A DNA stretch of 64,000 nt. Origin: Capsicum annuum. Lineage: Eukaryota > Streptophyta > Magnoliopsida > Solanales > Solanaceae. Shown piece by piece: positions 60,531 through 64,000 of this stretch. The stretch spans positions 56,205 through 120,204 of the forward strand of contig NW_025881784.1 of the NCBI RefSeq assembly GCF_002878395.1. Reading direction: 5' to 3'. The first letter of the stretch is position 1. Each line of letters starts with the position of its first letter. The notes under the pieces were generated by a model. That model was not told the DNA's origin, did no database searches, and saw only the letters and a program-made list of their open reading frames with translations. Both the position numbers and the translations under genes were made by a program.

Positions 60531-61590
60531 GAACCTCCCTGAGATGTTCTAAGAATACCTTGTATCATTTTTGCATGATACATAATGATCTGAAAAGATG
60601 CTCAAAATACAACCATTTGGGAACTAGCCAACTGAAGGGAGACATCTAAACCCTTTACAAACTTCTGAATCTTCTCAGACTCAATGGAAATATTGATATA
60701 AGAATATCTGGACTAGGCATTAAAGCATGCCTCATAGTCTACTACAGTCATAGAGGCCTTCTCTAGATGATCAAACTTATCACACATTAGATCTCTCAAA
60801 CTATAAGGCAAAAATCTCTCCAGAAAGGCATCAGTAGACTAATACAAAGTTAACTTTGGGGCATCAAGAGGTCTATAACCAACAAACAACCTCTAACAAT
60901 CTCTCATACCATACCTCAACTGATAGGTAGTATAAGCCATTTTATGCGACTCAAGAGAACTCAAGTTATGTATCTTCTCCCAACAATCAATCAAGAACTC
61001 GTAAGCATCCTTACCTACAACACCACTAAATTTGGAAGGACCCAAATGAGTAAATCTCTCCGACCTCTTCCGATCCTCAGAAGATATCACTGTACCAGCA
61101 ACAAGAGGAGGTATGGTGAATTTGGTAAGCTGAGATCCTGTCTGAGAAGGTAACATAGATAAAGGCTAAAATCTTGATCCCAGTGCAACATACTCAGATA
61201 TTGGTGTAGAAGGAGGAATAATAGTTATGGTCTAAAGGGTACCTAAAATAGAAGTAGCTACCATATGAGGATCCACACTAGGATTTGGAGGAACACCCGA
61301 CATAACTAATGGAGAACTATCTAAGCGGGTCAACAACCGCACTAACAACCCCTCCAAAATTGGACAGACGAACTCTGAGGAACTAAAACTGAACCTTCAC
61401 CTCCAACCTGCTCAATATAAGGCTTAAGGGAGATCCCCCTATCTCTCTTTCTAGATGGGGATGAACCACGGGCCTATCTCCCCCCCCCCCCCCGATTTTT
61501 TCCATGACTCGAGCCTCATCCTCAAGACTGAACTCTCTCTTTAAAATCAGGCACTATATCTCTGACCTTGTAGGACCTAGTCAGCACCAT
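60531..61590 (-). pseudogene. Tekay-like gag
   Basis: The ATG at 61590 gives MVLTRSYKVRDIVPDFKE, soon broken, including at a 14-base C run (61480-61493). The core is open at 60893-61156: PSKFSGVVGKDAYEFLIDCW, IHNLSSLESHKMAYTTYQL. Downstream fragments read FDHLEKASMTVVDYEACF (about 60770) and FVKGLDVSLQLASSQ, ending near AKMIQGILRTSQGG at the Athila LTR border (60531). The expected zinc knuckle and most of the protease are absent on both sides of the nest. Confidence 0.85.
61480..61493. repeat. C14 homopolymer in Tekay gag
   Basis: An uninterrupted run of 14 C on the + strand (G on the coding strand) within the gag N-terminal region. It shifts frame unless its length is a multiple of three relative to the parent, and is prone to slippage or sequencing error. 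Confidence 0.9.
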
Positions 61591-61783
61591 CTATGTGGAA
61601 AGACTGAAACACAACTCAAAAATACAAGATATGAAAAAGACTTTGCACAGTAAGTAGTAAAATAAGGAAAGATTATAAAGGCATCTTATAGCCTCTCAAA
61701 GATAGATATAGATGTCTATGTATCGATATACGAGACTCTATTAGACATCTCGTTCATACACTGTTGAGACCAATGAAACATGG

Positions 61784-61797
61784 CTTCTCTGATACCA
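61784..61797 (-). promoter_or_regulatory. Tekay PBS (initiator Met tRNA type)
   Basis: On the minus strand, TGGTATCAGAGAAG lies three bases inside the 5' LTR end (61801). It fits the initiator-Met tRNA PBS used by Tekay/Del elements (TGGTATCAGAGC-like), with the distal bases changed. Confidence 0.8.
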
Positions 61798-61800
61798 ATT

Positions 61801-63643
61801 TATCACGACCCAAAAAATATAAAGGTCATGATGGAACTTGTTGCAGCAAACCTTAACAAGTAAGCCTATCACCAAAATTGATACATAAAGGGGAAAAGAC
61901 AGAGGTGCGCCTAAGGTAAGGCTTCTAGAACAAAGTCAAACCACATAAATATGATAAAAGTGAAAAGAATAAAATCAATGCATGCAGCTATAACTCCTAA
62001 AACCTGATGTCAATAGTATAAGAATGTATCTAGTTAACTCAAATCCAAATGGAATATATAAGATATCCAAATACAAGAAAACTCTATATCTAAAATTAAA
62101 GTCAAGACATAGTCTATAGAGAAAGCTAGCAGAATAAATCCAGACACCTAAAAATCATCAACTAACTTAAAAGCTCTAACAATAACCCGAGTCAAGCAAA
62201 GTGGGGAGCACTCGAACCTGAATCTGCACCAAAAAAGTATAGTAGGAGTGAGTACGGTCCACTTGTACTCAGTATGTATCATAGGCCGACCAAGAAAAGT
62301 AGAAAACAAAGTACACAAAATACACACTAAGGACATGTCATCTATAGTCAAAAAACGTCTTACAATAGGAGCCCATACTACTTGCACTAATAGTTTTAAT
62401 ATATATATATATCATAAATACGACAATAATACAATAAGTATAACACAAGTATATATTATATCACATGAAAGTATAAGTAGAGAAGAACATGCATATATAG
62501 GATGGTCAAGTATAAGTAACGGGATATAGAGCAAGTAGACGTATAACAAGTCATTATAGAAATTCAATCATAACATCAATCACAGTAAAACAAATGCAAT
62601 GTATAATATGATGATGATGCGCGAGGTTGGCACACAACCATGAGATTGGAACACAACCTTGAGGTTGGCACACAATCTTAAGATTGACACACAACCTTGA
62701 GCAATATTCAGTATTTCCATTATTTTCCATATTTCCAGTGTTTTCAATAATTCTAATAATTTCACTATTTCCATGTTTCTAAAGCACATACATAATATAA
62801 GACACAAATTAAGTACACATACATGAAAAAAAGTTAATATAAAGCAACAAAACAAACAAGTGAAATAATGCACATGATGACATGAGAATGATAATGCAAG
62901 GTTCACAATCATTCAAAATGAGTATTTCCACAATCAATCTACATGACATATTTACATAATCAATCCATATGAAGTATTTCCATAACCAATCATAAGTTAT
63001 AATTTCATAACCACGTGAGCCAATAACCACTCACTATTTCAACTATCCACTCATTTTCCACATGGTTCAAATGTCCACAAGGTATGATTATATCACAATA
63101 TGTCAAAGACACCACAATAGACATTTCTAACAACATAATACTATTATTCTCATGTATACAAGGCTATCAAATTATCACGTTAGACCCCACACAATCACAC
63201 ATATCATATGGTATCTCAGATTCAACAATTATATCACATTAGGCCCCCACACGGGCACAACATATAGATAGCCATATTTCATTATTAATTCTCACCCTTA
63301 ACATACATTTTGGTATAAAAATTAACTACCCAGTGCAGTCTGAAGAGTTATGTAACAACCTACATCAAATGTTGAAACCGGTTCGCTATACTTCAATCCT
63401 GAAGTCTTACTCCTCACGAACGATCCCAAAATCACCTAAAACCAACAAATATAGAATCTACACATCAAAAGAAAATCAACGATACCCATATTGACTACTT
63501 TGGTTTAGGATCAAAAAGGACCCCCAAAATAATTTTTTTTTAAAAAACAAAATCACAACTTTACTTCAAAAATATGTTTCCCATACTTTTAGGAACCTAT
63601 TGGTGAAAACTCAAGTCAAATCGAGTAAAAAACGAGGTTCAAA
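61801..63643 (-). mobile_element. 5' LTR of the Tekay-like element, interrupted at 63644
   Basis: Collinear with 30070-33330 once the nested solo LTR there is removed: both have the AAGCCTATCAC phrase, the ACACAACCTTGAG subrepeats and a CCCCACACGGGCACAACATAT phrase near 63245 and 32930. The copy is cut at 63644 by a CACTA end and the rest lies outside the window. ORFs at 62148, 62580 and 62809 parallel those in the 3' LTR and are chance frames conserved only because the LTRs are related. Confidence 0.85.
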
Positions 63644-64000
63644 CACTACAAGGAAAAAGTTAAATTGTGATGAAACATTTGTGATGGAGTAATTCGGTCA
63701 CAAATTGTGATAAAATTTTGATGAATTTGTGACAGATCAATTTTGCTTAAATAAAAATAGAAAAAATTATTTTTTTTCAATAAAAATTGTGAGTGTAATG
63801 AATTTGTGACAAATTTATGACAAATTTTAAAAATAAAATTTTTGTGATGATTATATTTTCGTCATAAGTTAAAGCTAATGAAAAAAATAATAACTCCTTG
63901 TCACAAATTCATCACTAAATTTGTGACAGATTGAACATTCTGTTACAATATAATTAAAAATAACTAATTAATAAAAATATAATACTCGTGATGAATTTAT
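63644..64000. mobile_element. CACTA (En/Spm-type) DNA transposon end, truncated by window
   Basis: Begins CACTACAAGGAAAAAG, the terminal inverted repeat form of plant CACTA elements, exactly where the Tekay 5' LTR loses similarity to its 3' partner. The next 350 bases are full of short direct and inverted copies of TTTGTGAC / GTCACAAA (about 63680-63950), as expected for the subterminal transposase-binding repeats of CACTA elements. The other end and the 3-bp target duplication are outside the window. Confidence 0.85.

Larger units (their letters stand above)
30070..64000 (-). mobile_element. Tekay/Del-like Ty3/gypsy chromovirus, heavily nested (right end outside window)
   Basis: One minus-strand element in the order 5' LTR (61801 to beyond 63643), PBS (61784-61797), gag (60531-61590), protease remnant, RT, RNaseH, integrase with a chromodomain-like tail (34360), and 3' LTR (30070). 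The two LTRs match from TGTCACGACC (30070) and TATCACGACC (61801) onward. Coding parts are collinear once the copia and Athila inserts are left out, and the integrase frame continues across the copia site. The element is inactive: all genes carry stops, and the 3' gag/zinc-knuckle/protease segment is missing. Confidence 0.85.

Overview
The window looks like repeat-dense nuclear DNA of a flowering plant, most likely Solanaceae. The reasons are the AT-rich composition, plant-type LTR retrotransposon lineages (Ogre/Tat, Athila, Tekay/Del chromovirus, Ty1/copia), amplified Ulp1-protease transposon genes of the kind common in pepper, potato and tobacco, a Stowaway-type MITE and a CACTA end. The family assignments come from reading translated motifs; no database was searched. 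I see no ordinary single-copy host gene, no tRNA or rRNA gene and no CRISPR array.

Layout. (1) 1-13096: a non-autonomous Ogre/Tat-like LTR element on the + strand. It has a long 5' LTR running in from outside the window, a PBS at 4023, a decayed gag (5420-7480), a repeat-rich 3' internal region and a 3' LTR (10376-13096) cut off about 1.3 kb early. No pol was recognised. (2) 13097-23704: two Ulp1/C48-protease pseudogenes of different subfamilies lying tail to tail, one on each strand. They are embedded in and interrupted by a minisatellite built on CAACAGATGA / ATCTGTTG words. The minus-strand gene is split by a 2.37-kb solo LTR (19868-22232). (3) 23705-27000: an LTR fragment, then a ~112-bp tandem satellite (25490-26635) flanked by complementary pyrimidine-rich and purine-rich tracts. 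(4) 27000-30069: unassigned AT-rich sequence with a 250-bp Stowaway-like MITE (29059-29308).

(5) 30070-64000: one minus-strand Tekay/Del-like Ty3/gypsy element, opened up by later insertions. Its 3' LTR (from 30070) holds a 1406-bp solo LTR (TSD TCTAA). Its integrase is split by a minus-strand copia element (35593-44527, TSD CCTTC), which itself carries a solo LTR (41107-43486, TSD GATCT). Its gag/protease region is replaced by a compound Athila nest (about 46617-60530). Its 5' LTR (61801 onward) is entered by a CACTA transposon end at 63644. The duplicated target sites order the events: Tekay first, then copia, Athila and CACTA, then the solo LTR inside copia.

How the genes relate. The coding regions recognised here belong to mobile elements, and nearly all carry stops or frameshifts, so the locus is a transposon graveyard and not a functional pathway. 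The most unusual pieces are the copia element with gag and a protease remnant but no RT/integrase plus a plant-transposon-protein-like ORF, the pair of divergent Ulp1 genes sharing one self-complementary minisatellite, a 39-bp in-frame duplication inside the Tekay reverse transcriptase, and the Athila nest with unmatched half-LTRs.
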